Assembly: GCF_030159095.1 (NCBI RefSeq) | Contig: NZ_BRXS01000001.1 | Span: 992,001-1,056,000, forward strand | Length of the DNA: 64,000 nt | Source: Roseisolibacter agri | GTDB lineage: Bacteria; Gemmatimonadota; Gemmatimonadetes; Gemmatimonadales; Gemmatimonadaceae | Direction: 5' to 3' | Shown here: piece by piece, positions 23,889 to 31,313 of the stretch | Numbering within the stretch: the first letter of the stretch is position 1 | Layout of the letters: each line of letters opens with the position of its first letter | Notes under the pieces: model-generated | Told to the model about the DNA's origin: nothing | What the model saw: only the letters and a program-made list of their open reading frames with translations | Database searches by the model: none | Program-made: the position numbers and the translations under genes

Positions 23889-24509
23889 TCAGGCCTTGCG
23901 ACGGCGGTGCGCGACGCCCGCGAGGCCGAGGAGGCCGGAGCCCATCAGCGCCCACGTGCCCGGCTCGGGCGTGGTGGTCGTCGTCGCGAGACCGATGTCC
24001 CAGCTCTGATAGCTGCCCGCGTCGGCGCCCACCTGATCCTCGACGCGCAGCGTCCAGTCACCGGCGACGGACACGCCGTTGAACACCGCGAGCGATCCCA
24101 GCGGCGCAAAATCGCCGCCGGCGAGGTTGATCGAGCCGATCGACGTGCCGAACCCGCTGTTGAAGCTGAAGCTGCCGTGCGGATCGCCGTTTCCACCGAC
24201 GTTGTCGAACAGCACCGCCTCGATCGACGGGCCGCCGCCCGTCGGCGTGTAGACGAGGAAGGCCGCCAGGTCGTTCATGAAGGTGTGCGAGAGGCCGTTG
24301 ATGCGGACCGTCACGTTGTTGCCGGCGCCGAGGACGAAGCCGGCGTTCGCGAGGGTGATCGTCGACGTGGTGGTGGACAGGTCGGCGATCGCGCGGCCGC
24401 TCCCGTTGCCCGTGACGTCGCCGAGGAGGGTCTGAGCGGAGGCGAGCGAGGCCGAGGCGGAGAGCACGACGGCGGCGGTCGCGAGTCGGCGGAGGAGCGA
24501 GGCGGTCAT
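23889..24509 (-). CDS. PEP-CTERM protein with proprotein-convertase-P-like domain
   Basis: The protein has 206 residues with a signal peptide (LLRRLATAAVVLSASASLASAQ) and the sorting signal PEPGTWALMGSGLLGLAG followed by HRRRK. The mature part resembles a P-domain or subtilisin-like-convertase beta-sandwich: INGLSHTFMNDLAAFLVYTP early, then AGDWTLRVEDQVGADAGSYQSWDIGL, the classic end of that fold. Such domains occur in many exported proteins and probably support binding or folding. The ATG at 24509 was chosen over an earlier in-frame codon because it sits directly before the signal peptide. The gene has its own terminator. The motif at 24573-24585 lies 63 bases upstream. Confidence 0.88.
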   Translation of the reverse strand: MTASLLRRLATAAVVLSASASLASAQTLLGDVTGNGSGRAIADLSTTTSTITLANAGFVLGAGNNVTVRINGLSHTFMNDLAAFLVYTPTGGGPSIEAVLFDNVGGNGDPHGSFSFNSGFGTSIGSINLAGGDFAPLGSLAVFNGVSVAGDWTLRVEDQVGADAGSYQSWDIGLATTTTTPEPGTWALMGSGLLGLAGVAHRRRKA

Positions 24510-24572
24510 GGCGGGTAGTTCGGATTCGGGGCGGGGAGCCGACGGACGTCGTCGGGTTCGGTCCAGCAACGG

Positions 24573-24585
24573 CCGAGTCTGGCAA
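24573..24585 (-). promoter_or_regulatory. shared upstream motif, copy 1
   Basis: On the minus strand this reads TTGCCAGACTCGG. Close copies lie upstream of the next two PEP-CTERM genes (25701-25713 and 26581-26593). It is 63 bases before the ATG at 24509. Its role is unknown. Confidence 0.35.
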
Positions 24586-24632
24586 CAACCATGCGTCCGC
24601 TGTCGGGGTCGTCATGCCGTCCGCTAAGACGA

Positions 24633-24661
24633 GAGGGGACAACGCGATGCGTCGTCCCCTC
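24633..24661 (-). terminator. terminator after the third PEP-CTERM gene
   Basis: GAGGGGAC (24633-24640) pairs with GTCCCCTC (24654-24661), and ACGC/GCGT continues the stem inside after a mismatch. Confidence 0.6.
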
Positions 24662-24735
24662 CGTGCCTGATCGGCGCCCGTCGCTGTCGTGTGTCCGCTA
24701 CAGTCTCGCGGCGCGGGTGCGACGCGGCAGATGCC

Positions 24736-25584
24736 TCAGACCCGCCGGCGGCGCGCGGAGGCGGCGAGCCCCAGGAGGCCGGTGCCGAGCAGCGCCCACG
24801 TCCCCGGCTCCGGCGCCACCGTCCCTCCGGCGGGCGGCGGCATCACCACGCCCGGGCCGAAGTTCGCGATCCGCGCCCGCTCGTCCGCGCTCAGGCCGTC
24901 GAAGAACGGGTTGGCGACCAGCGACTGCGCGGTCGCGACCGCGAGCGCCTCGTCGGACGCCTGGGTGGTCGGGTTGCGCGTCAGCGAGCGCGCGAGGAAG
25001 GCGAACGACATGATGCTCACCGACTGGCCGGGCAGCAGCGTCAGCGTGGCGGTCAGCGTGTGATTGTGCTGGTTGCCGGCGAACGTCATGAACTCGCCGA
25101 CGAAGTCGTTGTTGCCGAACACGAACGCGACGACCGGGTCGTTGCCGAACGAGTTGGCGAACGCGTCCGACGACACGCGATAGAACTCGTTCGTCGCAAC
25201 GGCGCGCCCGGTGCCGTCGGAGCCGAGGTCGCCGAAGAAGGTCACGTCGCCGGTGATCGTGGCGCCGGTGCTGTTGTAGTACGTGTCGACGAAGCGGTAC
25301 AGGTTGCGCGACAGGAACGCCTCCGTGCGGCGCGAGGCGAGGACGCCCGCGGGCGTGCTGGTGATCTTGCCGTAGTCGTCGAACGCGTCGCGGCCGCTGT
25401 CGTAGACGCTGCCGCACTTGCCGGTGGCGGTGCCGTGGTACGAGTCGCCGAGCTGGTCGCACTGGGCGCCGAAGCCGTTGTTGACGTCGGCGTTGATGGT
25501 GAACTGCTGGGCCGACGCGGCGCCCGCGGTCGTCGCGAGCGCGAGGGCGGCGCCGAGCACTCGGCGCAGGATCGAAGCGGACAT
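24736..25584 (-). CDS. PEP-CTERM sorting-domain protein
   Basis: The 282-residue protein has a signal peptide (LRRVLGAALALATTAGAASAQ) and a C-terminal sorting signal, APEPGTWALLGTGLLGLAA then SARRRR. The mature part contains phrases seen in other exported proteins of this class: FDDYGKITSTPAG, YNSTGATITGDVTFFGDLGSDGTG, TLTLLPGQSVSIMSFAFLARS. Two cysteines (QCDQLGDSYHGTATGKCG) probably form a disulfide. The segment near residue 215 (NPFFDGLSADERARIANFGPG) is helical and is followed by a Pro/Gly linker before the signal. No enzymatic motif is visible. It may be a structural or surface-adhesive protein. Confidence 0.87.
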   Translation of the reverse strand: MSASILRRVLGAALALATTAGAASAQQFTINADVNNGFGAQCDQLGDSYHGTATGKCGSVYDSGRDAFDDYGKITSTPAGVLASRRTEAFLSRNLYRFVDTYYNSTGATITGDVTFFGDLGSDGTGRAVATNEFYRVSSDAFANSFGNDPVVAFVFGNNDFVGEFMTFAGNQHNHTLTATLTLLPGQSVSIMSFAFLARSLTRNPTTQASDEALAVATAQSLVANPFFDGLSADERARIANFGPGVVMPPPAGGTVAPEPGTWALLGTGLLGLAASARRRRV

Positions 25585-25700
25585 GGAGGGAGTGCCTGGT
25601 CGGGGACCGGGCGGGCGGCACGCCGGTGCGCGCGCCGACGGCCGTCCCGGCGGTGCAGGCAAGCTGCGCCGGCCGGGGGGACGCGCCGAGGGTCGTTCGA

Positions 25701-25713
25701 CCCAACCTTGCAA
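25701..25713 (-). promoter_or_regulatory. shared upstream motif, copy 2
   Basis: On the minus strand TTGCAAGGTTGGG, 11 of 13 positions identical to copy 3. It is 116 bases before the ATG at 25584. Confidence 0.35.
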
Positions 25714-25747
25714 TCCGATCATGGAGGGTTCGCGTCCCCCGCATGCG

Positions 25748-25777
25748 ACGCGCGGCCGCCCGAAGGCGGCCGCGCGT
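25748..25777 (-). terminator. terminator after the fourth PEP-CTERM gene
   Basis: ACGCGCGGCCGCC (25748-25760) pairs perfectly with GGCGGCCGCGCGT (25765-25777) over a CGAA tetraloop. Confidence 0.7.
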
Positions 25778-25829
25778 GGGTGCTGCTCTCGTGCTGCGTG
25801 CGGCGACCGTGTGAGGGGCCGCGGAGCGG

Positions 25830-26513
25830 TCAGGCGGTGCGACGGCGGCGCGCGATGCCGGCGAGGCCGAGCAGGCCGCTGCCCATGAGCAGGTAGGTCG
25901 ACGGCTCGGGGACGACGCTGCCGACGCCGCCGCCGCCCGGGGCGCACGAGACGCTGGCGCCGACGAACGCACCCGTGCCGCCGTCGAAGACGGACTTGCT
26001 CGACTGGCCGCAGCCGGCGACGGCGCCCTGGTCGTGGATCGCGAGCTGCACCGCGCTGAAGTCCGCGGCGGTGATCGCCTGCGTGAAGGCGAACTCGAAG
26101 GTCACCGTCCGGCCGACCGTGAGGCCGTTGTTGCCCGCCGCGTTGGCGCCGAAGGTGTCCTCGAGCAGCAGGTTGAAGCCGTTGCCCTCGTTGGTGTAGC
26201 TCCACGAGCCGACGTTGCTGCCGATGACCGAGAAGCCGTTCGCCTGGAGCACGTAGTCGCGCGCGACGTTGCCCAGGTAGATGCGCGTGAAGACGCTGTT
26301 CGCATTGCTGGCCGGGGCGTCCGCGGACTCGTTCGTCACCGTCAGCGAGAGCGTGCTGCCGGAGTACGACGCGGACCACGCCGCGCAGGAGACGAAGGTC
26401 AGCCCACCGCAGCCCTCGCTGCCGAAGAGCGGCGCCGCATGGGCCGGCGTGCTGGTGGCGGCGATGGCGACCGTGGCGGCGGCGAGGCTGGCGACGAGGG
26501 CGTTGAGGCGCAT
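25830..26513 (-). CDS. PEP-CTERM sorting-domain protein
   Basis: The 227-residue protein carries a signal peptide (LNALVASLAAATVAIAATSTPAHA) and the sorting signal VPEPSTYLLMGSGLLGLAG followed by IARRRR. The mature domain is beta-rich, with SGSTLSLTVTNESADAP, RIYLGNVARDYVLQANGF and TVTFEFAFTQAITAADF. Four cysteines are spread through it. No catalytic motif is visible. It is the most upstream gene of the four-gene row. Its C-terminal signal is nearly identical to that of the 23889-24509 gene, which points to duplication of the sorting tag, while the mature parts differ. Confidence 0.87.
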   Translation of the reverse strand: MRLNALVASLAAATVAIAATSTPAHAAPLFGSEGCGGLTFVSCAAWSASYSGSTLSLTVTNESADAPASNANSVFTRIYLGNVARDYVLQANGFSVIGSNVGSWSYTNEGNGFNLLLEDTFGANAAGNNGLTVGRTVTFEFAFTQAITAADFSAVQLAIHDQGAVAGCGQSSKSVFDGGTGAFVGASVSCAPGGGGVGSVVPEPSTYLLMGSGLLGLAGIARRRRTA

Positions 26514-26580
26514 GGAAAGGATCGGGGCGGGAGAGGGAGCACGGCGGGATCGTCCTGGCCCGGTGTCGCTGGGCTCGGTC

Positions 26581-26593
26581 CCCACCCTGGCAA
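26581..26593 (-). promoter_or_regulatory. shared upstream motif, copy 3
   Basis: On the minus strand TTGCCAGGGTGGG, 67 bases before the ATG at 26513. See copies at 24573 and 25701. Confidence 0.35.
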
Positions 26594-26679
26594 GAACGGG
26601 CGCCATCGACGAGATCGGCCGTGCCAGCCCGTAAGTCGTTGCCCCTCCCAGTCTTGGCGGATTTGTGACCTCTCCGCCG

Positions 26680-26699
26680 GACGCGGCGCGCACCGCGTC
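26680..26699 (-). terminator. weak hairpin after aguA
   Basis: GACGCGG (26680-26686) and CCGCGTC (26693-26699) form a 7-bp stem with a six-base loop, 38 bases after the stop. Confidence 0.4.
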
Positions 26700-26737
26700 T
26701 GTGGCGCGCGCCCCCCACCTCTGTCGCGGCCGGGCCG

Positions 26738-27904
26738 CTAGGCGCCGCCGCGCCGCTGCGGTGCGGGCTGCTGCTGCGACAGGCAGTGCAGCGTTCCCAG
26801 GCCCCACACCAGGTCCACCGCGTGGATCCCGATCACGTCGTGGTCGGGCATCGCCTCCGCGATCGCGTTCAGCGCCAAACGGTCGTTGCGGTCGTTGAAC
26901 GTCGGCACGAGCACGACGCCGTTGCCGACGTAGAAGTTCGCGTAGCTCGCCGGGAGGCGCTCGCCGTTCATCTCGACCGCGCGCGGGAACGGCACCTTCA
27001 CGACACGCAGCGCGCCGCGGGCGGCGCCGGCCAGCTCGAGGCGCCGGAGGTTGTCCGCCATGCGCCGGTGGTTCTCGTCGGCCGGATCCTCCTCGTACGC
27101 GAGCACCACCGTGTCCGGCGAGACGAAGCGCGCGATGTCGTCGACGTGGCCGTGCGTGTCGTCGCCCACGCATCCCTCGCCGAGCCATATCGTCTGTCGG
27201 ATGCCGAGCCAGTCGCGGAAGGCGCGCTCGTAGTCCTCGCGCGTCATCCCGGGATTGCGCACCTGCACGTCCGAGAGCAGCCACTCCTCGGTCACGAGCA
27301 GCAACCCCTGGCCGTTCACCTCGATGCCGCCACCTTCCAGCACGAGCCGCTGGTCGGGGCGGTCGGGGCGCATCGGCTCGACGCGCGGGATGCGCGTGAC
27401 GCGCTCGAACACGCGGCCGATCTCCGCGTCGCGCGCGTAGTTGTCGTATTTGGCCCAGGCGTTGAACGCCCAGTTGAGCCACACGACGCGGCCGTCGTCG
27501 TCGAGCACCGCGGACGGGCCGGAGTCGCGCACCCACACGCGGTCGTTCGGCGCGAGGTGCAGCCGGTACCCGTCCTGGTGCACGCCGTGCGCGGCGAGCG
27601 CCTGCTCGGCCGCCTCGCGCACCGTCTCGTCGTGGCAGAGGATCTCGACGCGCTCGTAGCGGTGCAGCGCGCGGACGATCTCCGCATAGACCCACGGGAT
27701 CGGCCCGAGCTTGCCGGGCCAGTCCGGCTCGTGGTGCGGCCACGCGAGCCAGGTGGCGTCGTGGCGCTCCCACTCGGCCGGCATGCGGTACTGCGCCGCG
27801 GGCTGCGGGCTGCGGATCCCCTGCGGCACCGGATCCGCGCGGAACGCGCTCGCCAGGCCGCGTCCCGTCGGTCCGATCTCGCCGCGCGCGATGTCGTCAC
27901 GCAT
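26738..27904 (-). CDS. aguA: agmatine deiminase
   Basis: AguA turns agmatine into N-carbamoylputrescine and ammonia. The 388-residue protein follows the guanidino-group-modifying enzyme fold: MPAEWERHDATWLAWPH, the substrate-binding NDRVWVRDSGPSAV, VLEGGGIEVNGQG, DDTHGHVDDIARF with the catalytic HGH-x-DD, and the nucleophile C374 in GLGTLHCLSQQQP. Family members usually read GGGNIHC at that last site; here it is GLGTLHC. The first 40 residues precede the family start (an internal M at about 41) and may be an extension or a wrong start. It lies 6 bases downstream of aguB, so the two enzymes of the putrescine route from agmatine are co-expressed. No arginine decarboxylase gene is in the window. 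Confidence 0.93.
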   Translation of the reverse strand: MRDDIARGEIGPTGRGLASAFRADPVPQGIRSPQPAAQYRMPAEWERHDATWLAWPHHEPDWPGKLGPIPWVYAEIVRALHRYERVEILCHDETVREAAEQALAAHGVHQDGYRLHLAPNDRVWVRDSGPSAVLDDDGRVVWLNWAFNAWAKYDNYARDAEIGRVFERVTRIPRVEPMRPDRPDQRLVLEGGGIEVNGQGLLLVTEEWLLSDVQVRNPGMTREDYERAFRDWLGIRQTIWLGEGCVGDDTHGHVDDIARFVSPDTVVLAYEEDPADENHRRMADNLRRLELAGAARGALRVVKVPFPRAVEMNGERLPASYANFYVGNGVVLVPTFNDRNDRLALNAIAEAMPDHDVIGIHAVDLVWGLGTLHCLSQQQPAPQRRGGA

Positions 27905-27910
27905 CGACGG

Positions 27911-28840
27911 TCACCGCGGCGCGCCGAGGAAGCGGTTCAGGATCGGCCGGTACGCGTCCACGCGCCGGTCGCGCAGGAAGGGCCAGTTGCGGCGCACCTC
28001 CTCCTGCAGCCGCGGATCGCACGTGTGGACCAGCACCGCCTGCTCCGTGCCCGCCTCGGCGACCACGCGGCCGAACGGGTCGGCGACGAACGAGTGCCCG
28101 AAGAACTCGAGGCCGTTCGTGCCGGGCTCGGGCTCGTGGCCCACGCGGTTGGGGCTCGCGACCCAGACGCCGTTGGCGATCGCGTGCGCGCGCTGCGCCG
28201 TGCGCCACGCCTGCACCTGCGCCTCGCCCCACTCGTCCTTCTCCGCCGGATGCCAGCCGATCGCCGTCGGGTAGAACAGGACGTCGGCGCCGAGGAGCGT
28301 CGTGATGCGCGCGGCCTCGGGGTACCACTGGTCCCAGCAGATCAGGACGCCGACGTTGGCGTAGCGCGTCTTCCAGACCTTGAAGCCGTTGGCCTCGCCC
28401 GGCTTCTCGCCGTGGTAGTCCTGGTGCCCGTCGCCCGGGGTGAAGTAGTACTTCTCCTCGAACATCGGGTCGTGCGGGATGTGCATCTTGTCGTAGACGC
28501 CCAGCACGCTCCCGTCGGCATCGATGACGATCGCCGAGTTCATGTAGAGGCCGGGGGCCCGCCGCACGAAGATCGGGACGATGATGACGACGGCGAGCTC
28601 CTTCGCCAGCGCCTGCATCGTGTCGGTGATGGGGCCGGGGACCGGCTCCGCCAGGTCGAAGTGGTCGACCTTCGTCGACTTGGCGAAGTAGGTCGTGTTG
28701 AAGAGCTCCTTGAGGCAGATGATCTGCGCGCCCTGGCGCGCGGCCTCGCGGATGAGCTCGACCGCGCGCGCGACGTTCGCATCGACGTCGTCGGTCGCGT
28801 GGTCCTGGATGATGCCGATGGTGAAGGGGTCGCGGCGCAT
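27911..28840 (-). CDS. aguB: N-carbamoylputrescine amidase
   Basis: AguB hydrolyses N-carbamoylputrescine to putrescine, CO2 and ammonia. The 309-residue protein is a nitrilase-superfamily (carbon-nitrogen hydrolase) enzyme with the E-K-C triad visible: E45 in CLKELFNTTYF, K118 in YDKMHIPHDP, and C168 in LICWDQWYPE. The sequence FFGHSFVADPFGRVVAEAG near the C-terminus is typical of AguB. Length matches the family. It is the first gene of the aguB-aguA operon; its promoter should lie in 28841-29061, shared with the divergent lipoprotein gene. Confidence 0.94.
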   Translation of the reverse strand: MRRDPFTIGIIQDHATDDVDANVARAVELIREAARQGAQIICLKELFNTTYFAKSTKVDHFDLAEPVPGPITDTMQALAKELAVVIIVPIFVRRAPGLYMNSAIVIDADGSVLGVYDKMHIPHDPMFEEKYYFTPGDGHQDYHGEKPGEANGFKVWKTRYANVGVLICWDQWYPEAARITTLLGADVLFYPTAIGWHPAEKDEWGEAQVQAWRTAQRAHAIANGVWVASPNRVGHEPEPGTNGLEFFGHSFVADPFGRVVAEAGTEQAVLVHTCDPRLQEEVRRNWPFLRDRRVDAYRPILNRFLGAPR

Positions 28841-29061
28841 GGCGGCGAATCTAACGCGACCCTCGTGCCTTCAGCGCGCCACGCGCGGATGACGGACGCG
28901 GCAGGTCCGGGTGACACCCGTCACGTCCCCAGTCTCACGATATGGACATGGTGCGTCTCCGGAGTGGACGCACGTGGGACGTTGAGGGCCCGACGGCGCA
29001 CGCAACCCCTGGCCCGGAGCCTGCCCTTAGAGGCGGCGGACGAACAACGAGGAGACCCGCA

Positions 29062-29631
29062 ATGCTGACGACCCGTTCGCTCAAGACGACCCTGATCATG
29101 GCGCCGACCCTGGCGCTGGCGGCCGCGTGCGGCCGCGAGCAGCCTCGCGTGGACGACGCCCTGCGCAACGACCTCTCGCTCGCGACCCAGGCCTCGCAGT
29201 ACCCGCGTCAGCAGTACGTGTCGCCGGCGGAGCTGGGCTACGCGCCGGGCGGATACGTCCAGACGCCGTACGGCCTGCAGCCCGTGCAGGCGGGCTATGC
29301 CCAGCAGGGCTACTACGCGGCGGCCCCGGCCCCGGCGCCCGTCCGTGAGCGCGTGGTCTACCGCACCCGGACGGCCAGCACCGCGCGCAGCAGCGGCGGC
29401 AGCGGCACGTACTCGTCGGCGGGCACCTACGACGCGGGCGCGGCGGAGCGGAAGCGCCAGCGCGCGAAGGGCCGCACCAACGGCGCGATCATCGGCTCGG
29501 TGGCGGGCGCGGCGATCGGCGTCGCGACCAGCGGCAAGAGCGACCGGCTCAAGGGCGGCCTGATCGGCGCCGTGGCCGGCGCGGGCCTGGGCGCGGTGAT
29601 CGGCAACAACCAGGGCAAGCTGCCGTTCTGA
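29062..29631 (+). CDS. glycine-zipper outer-membrane lipoprotein
   Basis: The protein has 189 residues. It starts with a lipoprotein signal (TLIMAPTLALAAACG; the C follows LAAA). The middle is Gln/Tyr/Pro-rich (YVQTPYGLQPVQAGYAQQGYY), then a basic Ser/Arg stretch. The C-terminal 60 residues carry a glycine zipper: NGAIIGSVAGAAIGVATSG and LKGGLIGAVAGAGLGAVIG, the pattern of small outer-membrane glycine-zipper proteins. Such segments pack as paired helices in membranes. GAGGAG ten bases before the ATG supports the start. A terminator hairpin follows. The function is unknown, perhaps envelope stability. Confidence 0.82.
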   Translation: MLTTRSLKTTLIMAPTLALAAACGREQPRVDDALRNDLSLATQASQYPRQQYVSPAELGYAPGGYVQTPYGLQPVQAGYAQQGYYAAAPAPAPVRERVVYRTRTASTARSSGGSGTYSSAGTYDAGAAERKRQRAKGRTNGAIIGSVAGAAIGVATSGKSDRLKGGLIGAVAGAGLGAVIGNNQGKLPF

Positions 29632-29664
29632 GACCGTTCTCGGCGGTGACTTGCCGAAGGGCGG

Positions 29665-29692
29665 GGGGCGGGGGCCGACGGGCTCCCGCCCC
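29665..29692 (+). terminator. hairpin terminator after the lipoprotein gene
   Basis: GGGGCGGGGGCC (29665-29676) pairs with GGCTCCCGCCCC (29681-29692) with one G-T pair and a four-base loop. Confidence 0.6.
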
Positions 29693-29751
29693 TCGTCCGT
29701 TCCAGGCGGTCCGTTCCGAGCGGTCGGCGCGGGCGGTTAGCTTCCGGCACC

Positions 29752-30792
29752 ATGCCTTCCGCCCCGCCGTCCGGGCGGCCGACGCCCGGCCCCCTGGCCG
29801 CGGTCGAGCCGTCGTCGTCGCCGTCGTACATGAGCTTCACCCGCGCGCAGTGGGCCACGCTGCGCGCGAACACGCCGCTCCTGCTGGACGAGGACGAGCT
29901 GCGGCGGCTGCGCGGCGTGAACGAGCCGATGCCGGTGGACGAGGTGGCGGAGATCTACCTCCCGCTGTCGCGGCTCATCAACCTGCACGTCGAGGCCGCG
30001 CGCGACCTCCTGCAGGTCACCGACCGCTTCCTCGGCCGCCCCTCGCAGCCGCCGCCGTTCGTGGTGGCGATCGCCGGCAGCGTGGCGGCGGGGAAGAGCA
30101 CGACGGCGCGCGTGCTGCGCGCGCTGCTGGCGCGCTGGCCGTCGCATCCGAAGGTCGAGCTGGTGACGACCGACGGCTTCCTGCATCCGAACGCGGTGCT
30201 CGAGGCGCGCGGGCTGATGCACCGGAAGGGCTTCCCGGAGAGCTACGACGTCGCGCGGCTGCTGCGCTTCCTCACGGACCTGAAGGCGGGCAAGCCGACG
30301 GTCGAGGCGCCGGTCTACTCGCACCTCGTCTACGACATCGTCCCCGACGAGCGGAAGACGGTGCGCCGCCCGGACGTGCTGATCCTCGAGGGGATCAACG
30401 TGCTGCAGGCGCCCACCGCCGCGGCGCGTGACGAGGCGGACGGCCGCCCGCGGCTGATGGTGTCGGACTTCATCGACTTCTCGATCTACGTCGACGCCGA
30501 CGAGGCGGCGCTGGAGCAGTGGTACGTGCGCCGCTTCCTGAGCCTGCGCGACACGGCGTTCCGCGACCCGGCCTCGTACTTCCACCGCTACGCGGCGCTG
30601 TCGGAGCCCGAGGCGATCGAGACCGCGCAGCGCATCTGGCGCGACATCAACTGGCTGAACCTGAAGCAGAACATCGAAGGCACGCGCGAGCGCGCCTCGG
30701 TGATCCTGCGCAAGGGCGCCGAGCACGCGGTCGAGGAGGTGCGGCTGCGCCGCGCCCCCATCGTGCCCGCGAAATTGCGGCGCGCGAAGTAG
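29752..30792 (+). CDS. coaA: type I pantothenate kinase
   Basis: CoaA phosphorylates pantothenate, the first step of coenzyme A synthesis. The 346-residue protein has the P-loop [12 protein letters not shown] at 107-117, the family sequence [37 protein letters not shown] and [11 protein letters not shown], and a C-terminal [11 protein letters not shown]. All match the type I (CoA-inhibited) enzyme. The N-terminal 25 residues before SFTRAQW are Pro/Ser-rich and extra relative to E. coli (316 residues); M27 would give a normal start, so the ATG at 29752 could be too early. It is monocistronic. The gap after it holds two palindromic repeat elements. Confidence 0.93.
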   Translation: MPSAPPSGRPTPGPLAAVEPSSSPSYMSFTRAQWATLRANTPLLLDEDELRRLRGVNEPMPVDEVAEIYLPLSRLINLHVEAARDLLQVTDRFLGRPSQPPPFVVAIAGSVAAGKSTTARVLRALLARWPSHPKVELVTTDGFLHPNAVLEARGLMHRKGFPESYDVARLLRFLTDLKAGKPTVEAPVYSHLVYDIVPDERKTVRRPDVLILEGINVLQAPTAAARDEADGRPRLMVSDFIDFSIYVDADEAALEQWYVRRFLSLRDTAFRDPASYFHRYAALSEPEAIETAQRIWRDINWLNLKQNIEGTRERASVILRKGAEHAVEEVRLRRAPIVPAKLRRAK

Positions 30793-30870
30793 GTCGCCGG
30801 CGCTGGCCTCGCGCTTCAGCGTCCGCCTTCTTCGGCTACTGCACGCGGGCGGGACTCCGTGTGTGGCGGC

Positions 30871-31003
30871 GCGTGGTGGGGCGGCCCGCCGGCTCGGTAT
30901 TCCGCGGGTCGGAGCCGCGCTCGCGCTGCGCGCAGCGCGTCTCCTCATCCACAAAGATCCCTCGCTACGCTCGGGAATCGCTCGGCGATCCGCCCCACCA
31001 CGC
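30871..31003. repeat. palindromic repeat element A1 (133 bp)
   Basis: The element is bounded by a perfect 14-bp terminal inverted repeat, GCGTGGTGGGGCGG (30871-30884) and CCGCCCCACCACGC (30990-31003). Inside, GGCTCGGTATTCCGCGGGTC and following bases (30891-30916) match, inverted and with 24 of 26 identities, bases 31121-31146 of element A2. CGCGTCTCCTCA (30936-30947) also recurs inverted at 31090-31101. No gene is supported here. It looks like a non-autonomous dispersed repeat. Confidence 0.6.
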
Positions 31004-31045
31004 TTCGCCCCGGGCATGCGTGTGCGTTGCGGGGGTGCAGGGCGA

Positions 31046-31169
31046 GCGGTGGGTGAGGGGGTAGAGCCGAGCGACCTGAAATCGGCGGCTGAGGAGACGC
31101 GAGCCGCGAAGCGGCGTCGTGGCTCCGACCCGCCGAATTCCGAGCCGGCGACGCCCCCTCGCCCACCGC
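31046..31169. repeat. palindromic repeat element A2 (124 bp), inverted relative to A1
   Basis: Terminal inverted repeats of 16 bp with one mismatch: GCGGTGGGTGAGGGGG (31046-31061) and CCCCCTCGCCCACCGC (31154-31169). Its internal core is an inverted copy of the A1 core. The two elements face each other, 42 bases apart, in the 521-base gap between coaA and acnA; the rest of that gap holds only the acnA terminator. Confidence 0.6.
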
Positions 31170-31242
31170 CAGCGGCGCGAAGATGGACGCACGCGCGCTG
31201 ACCCGATCGTGCAGCGGCCAAGCAGGTGGATCGCCGAACGAC

Positions 31243-31279
31243 GCAGCGCCCGCCCGTCGCGAGGACGGGCGGGCGCTGC
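31243..31279 (-). terminator. strong terminator after acnA
   Basis: GCAGCGCCCGCCCGTC (31243-31258) pairs perfectly with GACGGGCGGGCGCTGC (31264-31279), a 16-bp stem with a five-base loop, 35 bases beyond the stop. Confidence 0.75.
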
Positions 31280-31313
31280 ACACGAACGACGAGTCGCGGA
31301 CGACCGCGATCGC

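Noticed and set aside
24573-26593. Sigma-54 promoters ahead of the PEP-CTERM genes
   Set aside because: TTGC elements are present, but no TGGCAC-like element occurs at the required spacing in any of the three; the best case is off by one base.
25830-27773. A single large minus-strand protein joining the aguA region with the fourth PEP-CTERM gene
   Set aside because: Its first part is the wrong frame through aguA, and a signal peptide starts at 26513; the real gene begins there.
30858-31283. Small open frames on both strands in the coaA-acnA gap
   Set aside because: They run through the inverted repeat elements, giving similar Arg/Ser/Pro-rich peptides from both, which is explained by the repeats rather than by genes.
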